Source: JBBQSN01 sp963825505
GTDB lineage: Bacteria > Actinomycetota > Actinomycetes > Actinomycetales > CAWJMD01
Assembly: GCA_963825505.1 (NCBI GenBank)
Contig: CAWGTL010000018.1
Span: 62,001 to 126,000 of the forward strand
Direction of reading: 5' to 3'
DNA: 64,000 nucleotides
Positions 57,197-64,000 of this stretch are shown one piece after another. The stretch's first letter is position 1; each line of letters starts with the position of its first letter. The notes below the pieces were generated by a model, which was not told the DNA's origin, made no database searches, and saw nothing but the letters and a program-made list of their open reading frames with translations. The position numbers and the translations under genes are program-made.

Positions 57197-58294
57197 GTGC
57201 GCACCAGGGGGCCGGTGCGCGTGGTGGGGTCCGGGCCTGCTCGGGGCCAGCGTGGGCCTGGGTCTGCGGGCCCGGGGCGTCGACGTCGTGCTCGACGACC
57301 CGTCGCCGACCGCGCGGGCGCTGGCCCGCGACCTGGGCGCCGGCCGCCTGCCCGCGGACGACGAGCCCGATCCCGTCCTGGTCGTGGTCGCCGCCCCGCC
57401 GGACGTGACCGCCGACGTGGTCGCCACCGCCCTGCGCACCTGGCCGGCGCGCGGTCGTCACCGACGTCGCCAGCGTCAAGGGCCGCCCGCTGGCCTCGCT
57501 GCTCGCCTCCGGCGCCGACGGCCTCGACCGCTACGTCGGGCGGCCACCCCCTGGCGGGACGCGAGCGCTCCGGCGCCGTGGCCGCGCGCGGCGACCTGTT
57601 CGTCGGCCGGCCGTGGGTGCTGACGCCCTCGCAGGACGCCCGGCCCGACGCCGTGGCCGTCGTCCGCGACCTCGCGGTCGACCTCGGCGCCGCGCCGGTG
57701 GTGATGCCGGCCGCCGACCACGACGGCGCGGTGGCCCGGGTCTCGCACGTCCCGCAGGTCGCCGCCAGCCTGGTCGCCGCGCGCCTGCTCGACGCCGAGG
57801 ACGGCGCCGTGGCGCTCGCCGGCCAGGGCCTGCGCGACGTCACCCGGGTCGCCGCGAGCGACCCCGAGCTGTGGGTGCAGATCCTCGGCGCGAACGCCGG
57901 ACCCGTGGCCGAGGTGCTCCGTGCCGTGCGCGGCGACCTCGACGCCGTCGTGGCCGCGCTGGAGGCGCTCGCCGTCGACGCCGACGCACCCGGCGCCCGC
58001 GCCGACCTCGCCAGGGCTCTGGACGCCGGCGTGCGCGGGCAGGCCCGGATCCCCGGCAAGCACGGCGCGGCCCCGCAGCGGTTCGCCGTCGTCACGGTCC
58101 AGGTGCCCGACCGCCCGGGCGAGCTGGCCCGGATGCTGGCTGCGATGGGCGGCGCGGGCGTCAACCTGGAGGACCTGCGCCTGGAGCACGTGCCCGACCG
58201 GCTGGTCGGCCTCGCGGAGGTCTCGGTGGTGCCCGCCTCGCGCGAGCGGCTCGAGCAGGTGCTGAGGGACGGCGGCTGGGAGCTCGCCGGCTGA
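57197..58294 (+). CDS. tyrA: Prephenate dehydrogenase (frame broken three times)
   Basis: The GTG at 57197 begins VRTRGPVRVVGSG, the NAD loop. One extra base near 57,236, one near 57,452 and one near 57,541 move coding through all three frames and back. Removing them gives a 364-residue protein with the GGHPLAGRERSG motif of prephenate dehydrogenases and a C-terminal ACT domain (VTVQVPDRPGELARMLAAMGG) for feedback by tyrosine. It makes 4-hydroxyphenylpyruvate from the aroH product. Confidence 0.88.
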   Translation: MRTRGPVRVVGSGPARGQRGPGSAGPGRRRRARRPVADRAGAGPRPGRRPPARGRRARSRPGRGRRPAGRDRRRGRHRPAHLAGARSSPTSPASRAARWPRCSPPAPTASTATSGGHPLAGRERSGAVAARGDLFVGRPWVLTPSQDARPDAVAVVRDLAVDLGAAPVVMPAADHDGAVARVSHVPQVAASLVAARLLDAEDGAVALAGQGLRDVTRVAASDPELWVQILGANAGPVAEVLRAVRGDLDAVVAALEALAVDADAPGARADLARALDAGVRGQARIPGKHGAAPQRFAVVTVQVPDRPGELARMLAAMGGAGVNLEDLRLEHVPDRLVGLAEVSVVPASRERLEQVLRDGGWELAG

Positions 58295-58320
58295 CCGTCG
58301 TCGTGGTGCAAGGGGTCCGG

Positions 58321-58385
58321 CGGTGCAGGTCAGCGGTGCAGGTCAGCGGTGCAGGTCAGCGGTGCAGGTCAGCGGTGCAGGTCAG
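58321..58385 (+). repeat. Five perfect tandem copies of a 13-base unit
   Basis: CGGTGCAGGTCAG is repeated five times without change or spacer. It starts 27 bases after tyrA and its last bases contain the stop codon of the minus-strand membrane-protein gene. It could vary in copy number by slippage. Confidence 0.95.
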
Positions 58386-58859
58386 AGCAGCGACAGGACG
58401 ACCAGACCGACCGCCGTCAGCCCGGCCACCACCGCCACCACCCGCCGGCCCCGACGTGGGGACGGCCCGCCCGGCGGTCGCCCGACGAGGTCGCCGTCCC
58501 CGCGCCGCGGCAGCAGCATGCCGGGAGAACCTCGCGGTCACCGACGCGGGCGGCGCCGACCGCGCCGGCGCGGTCCAGAGCGCGAACAGCAGCGCGATCA
58601 GAGCGAGCAGCCCGGCCCAGGCCCAGCTGAGCAGCACCAGGGCCCACGGCAGCTCCTCGCCGCCGGGTCCGTTGGTGCGCACCCAGGTGAGCAGCATCGG
58701 CAGGCCGACGCCCGCGCCAGCGACCACGGCGAGCGCGTTCGTCAGCCGGCGCGCGCGCTGCCGCCGTGCGAGCGCGGGGGAGGGGGCCCCGGCCGGCAGG
58801 TCGCGGTCGCTGCGCCGCGGACGTGCCCAGCGACCGAGGGGACGGTCGTGGGTGAGCAC
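58382..58859 (-). CDS. Small membrane protein of unknown function (frame broken once)
   Basis: A GTG opens a basic N-terminus and two membrane segments (LTNALAVVAGAGVGLPMLLTW; LVLLSWAWAGLLALIALLFALW). After one extra base near 58,532 the frame continues with a basic linker and a third segment (VVAVVAGLTAVGLVVLSLL) to a TGA at 58382-58384. Repaired length is about 158 residues. The ending in a clean membrane helix supports the frame correction. No family recognised. Confidence 0.6.
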
Positions 58860-59107
58860 GTCGCCAACGCTAGGCGGGACGGTCACGCTCCGCAGAAGCA
58901 GTCGCCCCCGGCGTCCCCCGACCGGCGCAGCGCGACCGGGTCGGAAGCTCGCGCCCGCCACCCCCTCGGCCCATGGCGCGTTCACCCCCCACCGGGAGTC
59001 GGCCGCGTCGGCACCGCAGCGGCGACGCGGGGTCGTCGGTTTCGGTCGGGGACCCTGCTCGCCGTACCCTGGATCGTTCCCCCCACGTCAGAAGGATCGA
59101 GGTACCC

Positions 59108-59860
59108 GTGCGTCCCGGTGGCCCCGCGCCCGGCGTCCCGTCCGAGGCTCCCTCCGCTCGTGGCCTTGTCGTGGCCGTCGACGGCCCGTCCGGGTCCGGC
59201 AAGTCCAGCGTCAGTCGCGCCGTCGCGCAACGGCTCGGGCTGGCCTACCTCGACACCGGTGCGATGTACCGCGCCGTCACCTGGTGGTGCCGCGAGCAGG
59301 GCGTCGAGCTGGGCGACACCGCAGCCGTCGCCGCGCACGCACGCGAGATCGACCTGCGGCTGGGGACCGACCCCGCGGCGCCGACCGTGCACGTGGGCTC
59401 CACCGACGTCGCCGAGGCGATCCGCGACCGCGACATCTCCGCGGTGGTCAGCGCCGTGGCCACCAACCTCGGGGTCCGGGCGGAGCTGCAGCGCCGCCAG
59501 CGCGAGGCCATCGCCGCGGCCGCCCGGGGCGACGGGATCGTCGCCGAGGGGCGCGACATCACCACCGTCGTGGCGCCGGACGCCGACGTGCGGGTGCTCC
59601 TGACCGCGCACGAGGACGCCAGGCTGCGACGTCGCGCCGAGCAGGACCGGGCCGGGGACGACGAGGCGGAGGCCACCCGCGACCAGGTGCTGCGCCGTGA
59701 CCGCGACGACGCCACCGTCTCCCAGTTCCACACCGCCGCCGACGGGGTCGTGACCATCGACTCCTCCGAGCTGGACCTCGAGCAGACCGTGGCCGCCGTG
59801 CTCGCCGTCGTCCGCTCGCAGGTGCCGGCCGACCAGACCACCCGAGAGGCCATCCGATGA
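59108..59860 (+). CDS. cmk: Cytidylate kinase
   Basis: The 250-residue kinase phosphorylates CMP and dCMP. It has the P-loop AVDGPSGSGKSSVS, the YLDTGAMYRAVTW CMP-binding segment, the EGRDITTVVAPDADV motif and the Arg-rich lid. GAGG lies a few bases before the GTG at 59108. Its stop overlaps der by 4 bases, the standard cmk-der arrangement. Confidence 0.95.
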   Translation: MRPGGPAPGVPSEAPSARGLVVAVDGPSGSGKSSVSRAVAQRLGLAYLDTGAMYRAVTWWCREQGVELGDTAAVAAHAREIDLRLGTDPAAPTVHVGSTDVAEAIRDRDISAVVSAVATNLGVRAELQRRQREAIAAAARGDGIVAEGRDITTVVAPDADVRVLLTAHEDARLRRRAEQDRAGDDEAEATRDQVLRRDRDDATVSQFHTAADGVVTIDSSELDLEQTVAAVLAVVRSQVPADQTTREAIR

Positions 59861-61314
59861 CCGAGAGGTCCGACGAGGACACGTTCCTCGACCCCACACC
59901 GGCGCTGCGCGCCGGCCTGGACGACTACGACCTCAGCGACGAGGACCTGTCCCTCATCGAGGGCGAGGAGGGCGACCTCGACCAGGGCGACGCCGGCCCG
60001 CTCCCGGTGCTCGCCGTGGTGGGTCGCCCGAACGTCGGCAAGTCGACCCTGGTGAACCGCATCCTCGGACGCCGCGAGGCGGTCGTGCAGGACGTGCCGG
60101 GCGTGACCCGCGACCGCGTCGCGTACCGCGCCGAGTGGGCCGGCCGCGACTTCATGCTCGTCGACACCGGCGGCTGGGAGGTCGACGTCCTCGGCCTCGA
60201 CGCCGCCGTCGCGAAGCAGGCCGAGGTCGCCGTCGAGCTCGCCGACGCCGTGGTCTTCGTCGTCGACGCCACGGTGGGCGCCACCGCCACCGACGAGCGG
60301 GTCGTGACCATGCTGCGCCGCAGCGGCAAGCCGGTCGTGCTGGCCGCGAACAAGGTCGACGACCAGAAGGGCGAGGCCGACGCCGCGGCGCTGTGGAGCC
60401 TCGGCCTCGGCGAGCCGTTCCCGGTGTCGGCCGTGCACGGCCGCGGCTCGGGCGACCTGCTCGACGCCGCGGTGGCGGTGCTGCCCGACACCTCGCAGGC
60501 CGGCGGGGCGTACGCACCGGGCGGGCCGCGCCGGGTGGCGCTCATCGGCAAGCCGAACGTCGGCAAGTCCTCGCTGCTCAACAAGATGGTCGGCTCGGAC
60601 CGCGTCGTGGTCGACCCGGTGGCCGGCACCACGCGCGACCCGGTCGACGAGGTGGTCGTCCTCGGCGGCCGGCAGTGGCAGTTCGTCGACACCGCGGGCA
60701 TCCGGCGGCGCGTGCACCAGACCTCGGGGGCGGACTTCTACGCGTCGCTGCGCACCCAGGGCGCGCTCGAGAAGGCCGAGGTCGCCGTCGTCCTGATCGA
60801 CTCCAGCGCGCCGCTCACCGAGCAGGACACCCGCATCCTGTCGATGGTGATCGAGGCCGGTCGCGCGCTCGTGATCGCGTACAACAAGTGGGACCTCATG
60901 GACGACGAGCGCCGCCGCTACCTCGAGCGCGAGATCGAGATCGACCTCGTGCAGGTGCAGTGGGCGCCGCGGGTGAACGTCTCGGCCCGCACCGGGCGGC
61001 ACCTCGAGCGGCTCGTGCCCGCGATCGACGTCGCGCTGGACTCGTGGGACCGCCGGATCCCCACCGGCCGGCTCAACGCGTTCTTCGGTGAGCTCGTGGC
61101 GGCGCACCCGCACCCGGTGCGCGGCGGCAAGCAGCCCCGCGTGCTGTTCGCCACCCAGCCCTCGACCCGGCCGCCGCGGTTCGTGGTGTTCGCGTCCGGC
61201 TTCATCGAGGCCGGCTACCGCCGCTTCATCGAGCGGCGCCTGCGCGAGACCTTTGGCTTCGAGGGGTCGCCGATCGAGATCAGCGTGCGCGTGCGGGAGA
61301 AGCGACGGCGCTGA
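59857..61314 (+). CDS. der: Ribosome biogenesis GTPase Der
   Basis: The 485-residue protein has two tandem G domains: GRPNVGKST with VDTGGW and NKVD, then GKPNVGKSS with VDTAGI and NKWD. A C-terminal KH-like domain ends in basic VREKRRR. It acts in 50S subunit assembly. The acidic 45-residue N-terminal extension is common in actinobacteria. The ATG overlaps the cmk stop (ATGA). Confidence 0.96.
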   Translation: MTERSDEDTFLDPTPALRAGLDDYDLSDEDLSLIEGEEGDLDQGDAGPLPVLAVVGRPNVGKSTLVNRILGRREAVVQDVPGVTRDRVAYRAEWAGRDFMLVDTGGWEVDVLGLDAAVAKQAEVAVELADAVVFVVDATVGATATDERVVTMLRRSGKPVVLAANKVDDQKGEADAAALWSLGLGEPFPVSAVHGRGSGDLLDAAVAVLPDTSQAGGAYAPGGPRRVALIGKPNVGKSSLLNKMVGSDRVVVDPVAGTTRDPVDEVVVLGGRQWQFVDTAGIRRRVHQTSGADFYASLRTQGALEKAEVAVVLIDSSAPLTEQDTRILSMVIEAGRALVIAYNKWDLMDDERRRYLEREIEIDLVQVQWAPRVNVSARTGRHLERLVPAIDVALDSWDRRIPTGRLNAFFGELVAAHPHPVRGGKQPRVLFATQPSTRPPRFVVFASGFIEAGYRRFIERRLRETFGFEGSPIEISVRVREKRRR

Positions 61315-61387
61315 GAGGGAAGGGCGTCGTGGGCGCCGTCAGGCGTCCGGTAGGCTCTCCGAGGCTCGTCGGGAGACCGGTGGGCGG

Positions 61388-61461
61388 CGGGCTGTAGCGC
61401 AGCTTGGTAGCGCACCTGACTGGGGGTCAGGGGGTCGCAGGTTCAAATCCTGTCAGCCCGA
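61388..61461 (+). tRNA. tRNA-Pro, anticodon GGG
   Basis: The 74-base sequence folds as a cloverleaf. CGGGCTG pairs with CAGCCCG in the acceptor stem and the discriminator is A. The D arm contains AGCTTGGTAGC and the T loop GTTCAAATC. The anticodon loop CTGGGGG between CCTGA and TCAGG gives anticodon GGG. CCA is not encoded. The IS element begins just downstream, and the last bases are part of its target duplication. Confidence 0.95.
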
Positions 61462-61486
61462 CTATGTGATGTCTCAGGACATCGGC

Positions 61487-61520
61487 AAGGCCCGAACCCA
61501 CGGTTGTGGGTTCGGGCCTT
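61487..61520. terminator. Strong hairpin at the left end of the IS element
   Basis: AAGGCCCGAACCCAC pairs perfectly over 15 bases with 61506-61520 around GGTT and is followed by GTCATTTT. It can end both tRNA transcripts running into the element and transposase transcripts running out. Confidence 0.75.
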
Positions 61521-61521
61521 G

Positions 61522-62706
61522 TCATTTTCGGGGTTGGTAGTCGCGGTCGAGGTCGATGGTGAGGTCGCGTAGGAGTTCGCCGGTGGCGGCGTTGATGATG
61601 CGGACGTTCAGGTCTTGGACGAGCAGGATGACGTGGGTTCGGGCGTGGGGTCGTCCGACGCCGATGTGGCGGAGGCGGCCGGCCACGCGCAGGGTCACGG
61701 TGCCGGACTTGTCGACGCGGTCGTGTCGGATCCGGTCGTGGGTGTCGGTGTCTCTGGACGGCCCTGGCAGGGCTTTGGGCATGGTGTCGTAGCGGACGGC
61801 GGGGGTGGCCCGGTGCGGTAGGGATCGGTGCGGGCGGCGGTGGTTGTAGTCGCCGACGAAGGCGTCGAGCAGGTCCTGCAGGGCGGCGATGGTGTCGGGC
61901 TGGGCGGGTTGGGCGGCGAGCCAGTTCTTCAGGGTCTGCTGGAAGCGTTCGACCTTGCCGCAGGTGGTGGGGTGGCCGGGTCGGGAGTTCTTCTGGACCA
62001 CGTTCCAGGTCCGGAGCTGGTGCTCGAAGTCGTTGCGGCCGCCGCGGCGCCCGGAGCCTGCGTGGCGGACGGTGTAGACCATTCCGTTGTCGGTCAGCGT
62101 GGAGGCTGGGATGCCGTGCAGGGTTGCGGTTTTGCGGAACGTTGCCCTCACGATCGGGGTGGTGACGCGGCGGTGGGCGGACACGTGCAGTGCGTAGCGG
62201 GTGCAGTCGTCGAGCCAGGTGATGATCTCGACGTCGGGGCCTGGTGACCCGTCGGGGTGGGTGAGCCGGTAGTGGGTGAAGTCGGACTGCCAGGTCTCGT
62301 TCGGCATCGTGGCTTCGAACCGGATGTAGCAGGACTTGGGGCGTTTCTTGGGTTCGGGGGTGACTGCGCCGTGGCGGGTCAGGATCCGGTGGATCGTGGC
62401 CCGCGACAGCGTGACGCCGTGGTGCTGGGTCAGGTGCCACCTGAGGGTGTCGGCGCCGGCGTCGTGGCCGGCCTCGAGGAGTTCCTTGCGCAGGCGTAGC
62501 ACCAGCTCGACGGCCTCGGTCGCCGTCGCGCTCGGTGAGGTCCTGGGGCGCCGGGACCGGGGTTCGAACGCGGCCTCGCCTTCGTCTCGGTAGCGGGCCA
62601 TGAGCCTGCTGACGGTGGCTTCGGACAGGCCGTAGGTCCGGGCGGCCTGGGCCTGGGACAGGCCCTGCTTGGTGATGGCTGTGATGACCAGCCTTGCTCT
62701 CGACAC
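61522..62706 (-). CDS. IS481-family transposase
   Basis: The 394-residue DDE transposase has an N-terminal helix-turn-helix (LSQAQAARTYGLSEATVSRLMARY) and a second HTH (VTLSRATIHRILTRHG). The RNase H-like core has Asp in WQSDFTHY, Asp in TDNGMVY and Glu in GKVERFQQTL. The frame is intact from the GTG at 62706 to a stop 2 bases from the internal hairpin, so the element may still be active. Confidence 0.93.
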   Translation of the reverse strand: MSRARLVITAITKQGLSQAQAARTYGLSEATVSRLMARYRDEGEAAFEPRSRRPRTSPSATATEAVELVLRLRKELLEAGHDAGADTLRWHLTQHHGVTLSRATIHRILTRHGAVTPEPKKRPKSCYIRFEATMPNETWQSDFTHYRLTHPDGSPGPDVEIITWLDDCTRYALHVSAHRRVTTPIVRATFRKTATLHGIPASTLTDNGMVYTVRHAGSGRRGGRNDFEHQLRTWNVVQKNSRPGHPTTCGKVERFQQTLKNWLAAQPAQPDTIAALQDLLDAFVGDYNHRRPHRSLPHRATPAVRYDTMPKALPGPSRDTDTHDRIRHDRVDKSGTVTLRVAGRLRHIGVGRPHARTHVILLVQDLNVRIINAATGELLRDLTIDLDRDYQPRK

Positions 62707-62793
62707 AGGCGAGCATCACGGACCGCTCTTGCGTATGTCGTGAGACATCCCTTGCAGATGTCCTGAGCCAGGACACTGTCAGCCCGACTTTCG

Positions 62794-62823
62794 GGGCCTG
62801 ACCTGCTGACGCGGGTCAGGCCC
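62794..62823 (+). terminator. Probable original tRNA-Pro terminator, now displaced by the IS
   Basis: GGGCCTGACC pairs with GGTCAGGCCC around a 10-base loop and is followed by ATTCTTCG. It lies just beyond the right target duplication, so before insertion it stood a few bases after the tRNA. Confidence 0.7.
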
Positions 62824-62951
62824 ATTCTTCGTGTCCATCCGCGCCGGCCCCGACAGCCACCAGGACCTGACCTCGGGGACCCAGTGGCTCCCACCGCGGC
62901 CGGGACGAACCTGACGTACGTCGCGCGCACCTTCTCAGTGATGTACGTTAT

Positions 62952-62967
62952 TCCAAAGATCTTTGGA
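62952..62967. promoter_or_regulatory. Perfect 16-bp palindrome overlapping the ribosome-binding site of the ArsR-rhodanese gene
   Basis: TCCAAAGATCTTTGGA ends where the GGAGGAGG ribosome-binding site begins. This is a typical autoregulatory position for an ArsR-family repressor. Confidence 0.65.
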
Positions 62968-62976
62968 GGAGGTTCC

Positions 62977-63663
62977 TTGGACAAGCGTGAGACCCGAGGC
63001 GCGGTCTTCGACCAGCTCGCGGTCGTGGGCAAGGCGTTCGCCAGCGCGAAGCGGCTCGAGCTGATCGACCTGCTGAGCCAGGGCGAGCGCACAGTGGAGT
63101 CGCTGGCCCGTGAGGCCGGCCTGGGAGTGAGCACCGCCTCCGCCCACCTGCAGGTGCTCAAGCTCTCCGACCTCGTGTCGACCCGCCGCGAGGGCACGCG
63201 GGTCCACTACCGGCTCGCCGGTGAGGACGTCGCCCGGCTGTACGCCCTGATGCAGACGGTGGCGCGAGAGCACTCGGCGAACGTCGACCGCGCCCTGGAG
63301 TCCTACTTCGGCGAGAGCGGCATCGACGACGGTGGGGTCGTCGAGATCTCGCGCGAGGAGCTGCGCGCCCGGATGAAGAGCGGCGACGTCGTGCTGATCG
63401 ACGTCCGACCCGCCGAGGAGTACGCCGCCGGCCACATCCCCGGCGCTCGGTCGGTACCGTTCGGGCGCCTCGCAGAGGACCTCACCCAGATCGACGGCCT
63501 CGACGAGGACGCTGACATCGTCGCGTACTGCCGCGGTGCGTACTGCGTGCTCGCCCACGATGCGGTCCGCCTGCTCCGGGCCCGGGGCCGCGCCGCCCGG
63601 CGCCTCGAGCAGGGCCTGCTCGAGTGGCGCACCGAGGGCAACCCCGTGGCCGTCGTCGCGTGA
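62977..63663 (+). CDS. ArsR-family regulator fused to a rhodanese domain
   Basis: I choose the TTG at 62977 because GGAGGAGG is 5 bases upstream, giving 228 residues. Residues 1-95 are an ArsR winged helix (AKRLELIDLLSQGERTVESLAREAGLGVSTASAHLQVL). Residues about 125-225 are a rhodanese with VVLIDVRPAEEYAAGHIPGARSVPF and the active-site loop YCRGAYCVLA, whose first Cys is catalytic in the family. It probably senses persulfide or a related sulfur species. Its stop overlaps the next gene. Confidence 0.9.
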   Translation: MDKRETRGAVFDQLAVVGKAFASAKRLELIDLLSQGERTVESLAREAGLGVSTASAHLQVLKLSDLVSTRREGTRVHYRLAGEDVARLYALMQTVAREHSANVDRALESYFGESGIDDGGVVEISREELRARMKSGDVVLIDVRPAEEYAAGHIPGARSVPFGRLAEDLTQIDGLDEDADIVAYCRGAYCVLAHDAVRLLRARGRAARRLEQGLLEWRTEGNPVAVVA

Positions 63664-64000
63664 GCACCGCCGTCTCTCGGCTGCCGCGGCCGGGCACGTC
63701 CTGGCCGCTGCGACGCCGGATCGTGGCGGTGGTGGCCGCGATCGGCTACACGCTGCTGATCGCGATACCCACCGACCTGATCGACAACCCGGTCTTCAGC
63801 CGCGAGATCCCGCCGACCTGGTGGTCGTGGCCCGCGCTGGTCGCGTCCTCGACGCTCGCTGGCCTGCTCACCGCGACCTACGTCCGGGTCCCGGACACGG
63901 CGGTCGCAGCCGTCGGGTCGACCGGCGAGGAGGGCGCTCTCGACGGGTCCGCCAAAGGCGGATACGTCGGCGGACTACTGACCTTCTTCGCGGTCGGCTG
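63660..64000 (+). CDS. Membrane protein, 5' part only
   Basis: A GTG overlapping the previous stop (GTGA) opens a frame that runs off the window after 113 codons. It has a basic start and membrane segments near 20-38 (IVAVVAAIGYTLLIAIP) and 58-75 (WPALVASSTLAGLLTATYV). A Gly-rich acidic loop (GSTGEEGALDG) is followed by the start of another segment. Coupling to an ArsR-rhodanese regulator suggests sulfur compound or metal transport, but the family cannot be fixed from this fragment. Confidence 0.65.
   Translation, partial: MSTAVSRLPRPGTSWPLRRRIVAVVAAIGYTLLIAIPTDLIDNPVFSREIPPTWWSWPALVASSTLAGLLTATYVRVPDTAVAAVGSTGEEGALDGSAKGGYVGGLLTFFAVG

Larger units (their letters stand above)
61464..62776 (-). 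mobile_element. IS481-family insertion sequence with 26-bp terminal repeats and 13-bp target duplication
   Basis: Imperfect terminal inverted repeats lie at 61464-61489 and 62751-62776 (about 21 of 26 bases match; shared core CTCAGGACATC then GCAAG). Immediately outside both ends is the same 13-mer TGTCAGCCCGACT (61451-61463 and 62777-62789), the target-site duplication. A single transposase gene fills the element. The left copy of the duplication is the 3' end of tRNA-Pro, so the tRNA is kept whole. Confidence 0.92.

Noticed and set aside
58321..58385. CRISPR array
   Set aside because: The units are 13 bases with no spacers, and there are no cas genes.
61427..62776. Second minus-strand frame across the IS element as an alternative transposase
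   Set aside because: It is His/Pro/Arg-rich and lacks the DDE core; the 394-residue frame has all catalytic residues.
61388..64000. tRNA-Pro as attachment site of an integrated island
   Set aside because: The repeated tRNA end is fully explained as a 13-bp IS target duplication with adjoining terminal repeats; no integrase of an island is present.

Overview
The window is very GC-rich, uses GTG starts freely, and reads as chromosomal DNA of an actinomycete. The gene content fits a Pseudonocardia-like member of the Pseudonocardiales: form I CO dehydrogenase with its maturation genes, a single-chain acyl-CoA carboxylase of about 1850 residues, xerD-parA-scpA-scpB next to cmk-der, and a 371-residue alanine dehydrogenase. 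The genus is an inference from gene content only.

Layout. 1-5.5 kb: 3' end of coxL followed by an overlapping maturation operon (XdhC/CoxI with a YHS tail, MobA-like transferase, CoxD AAA ATPase, CoxE VWA protein), closed by a convergent LysR regulator. 6.4-11.3 kb: 6-phosphogluconate dehydrogenase and, divergently, a sugar ABC importer. 11.3-19.4 kb: SGNH hydrolase, GNAT acetyltransferase, the giant carboxylase and a lipoprotein. 19.5-24.3 kb: PP2C phosphatase, a DUF4396 membrane protein with a CsoR-like site, and a UBP zinc finger / receiver-flavoprotein / cNMP-domain histidine kinase operon. 24.3-29.8 kb: DUF4407 and partner, a matrixin-like protease, and a three-gene cassette that looks like type VII secretion substrates. 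29.8-38.9 kb: sirtuin, secreted HNH-Excalibur nuclease, ArsR/SRPBCC pair, a nucleotidyltransferase-like/methyltransferase fusion, a Zur-like box with a 38-residue ORF, ADP-ribosylglycohydrolase/NrtR pair, SDR, ACT protein, PEP-mutase-family enzyme. 38.9-44.6 kb: RecQ with a phosphoribosyltransferase-like tail and an alpha-glucoside-type ABC importer. 44.9-51 kb: DUF885 hydrolase, DUF1206 protein and a four-gene lipid/membrane operon. 51.2-61.3 kb: ald, xerD, parA, scpA, scpB, rluB, aroH, tyrA, cmk, der. 61.4-64 kb: tRNA-Pro with an IS481-family element inserted at its 3' end, then an ArsR-rhodanese regulator and the start of a membrane protein.

Reading-frame quality is uneven. Ten genes are broken by single-base frameshifts, about thirty of them in the carboxylase alone. 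Conserved protein sequence continues across every break, and nearly all breaks can be placed at the third base of a fourfold-degenerate codon. I therefore treat these genes as intact in the organism and the breaks as a property of this sequence, probably a consensus made from more than one strain; that interpretation is inference.
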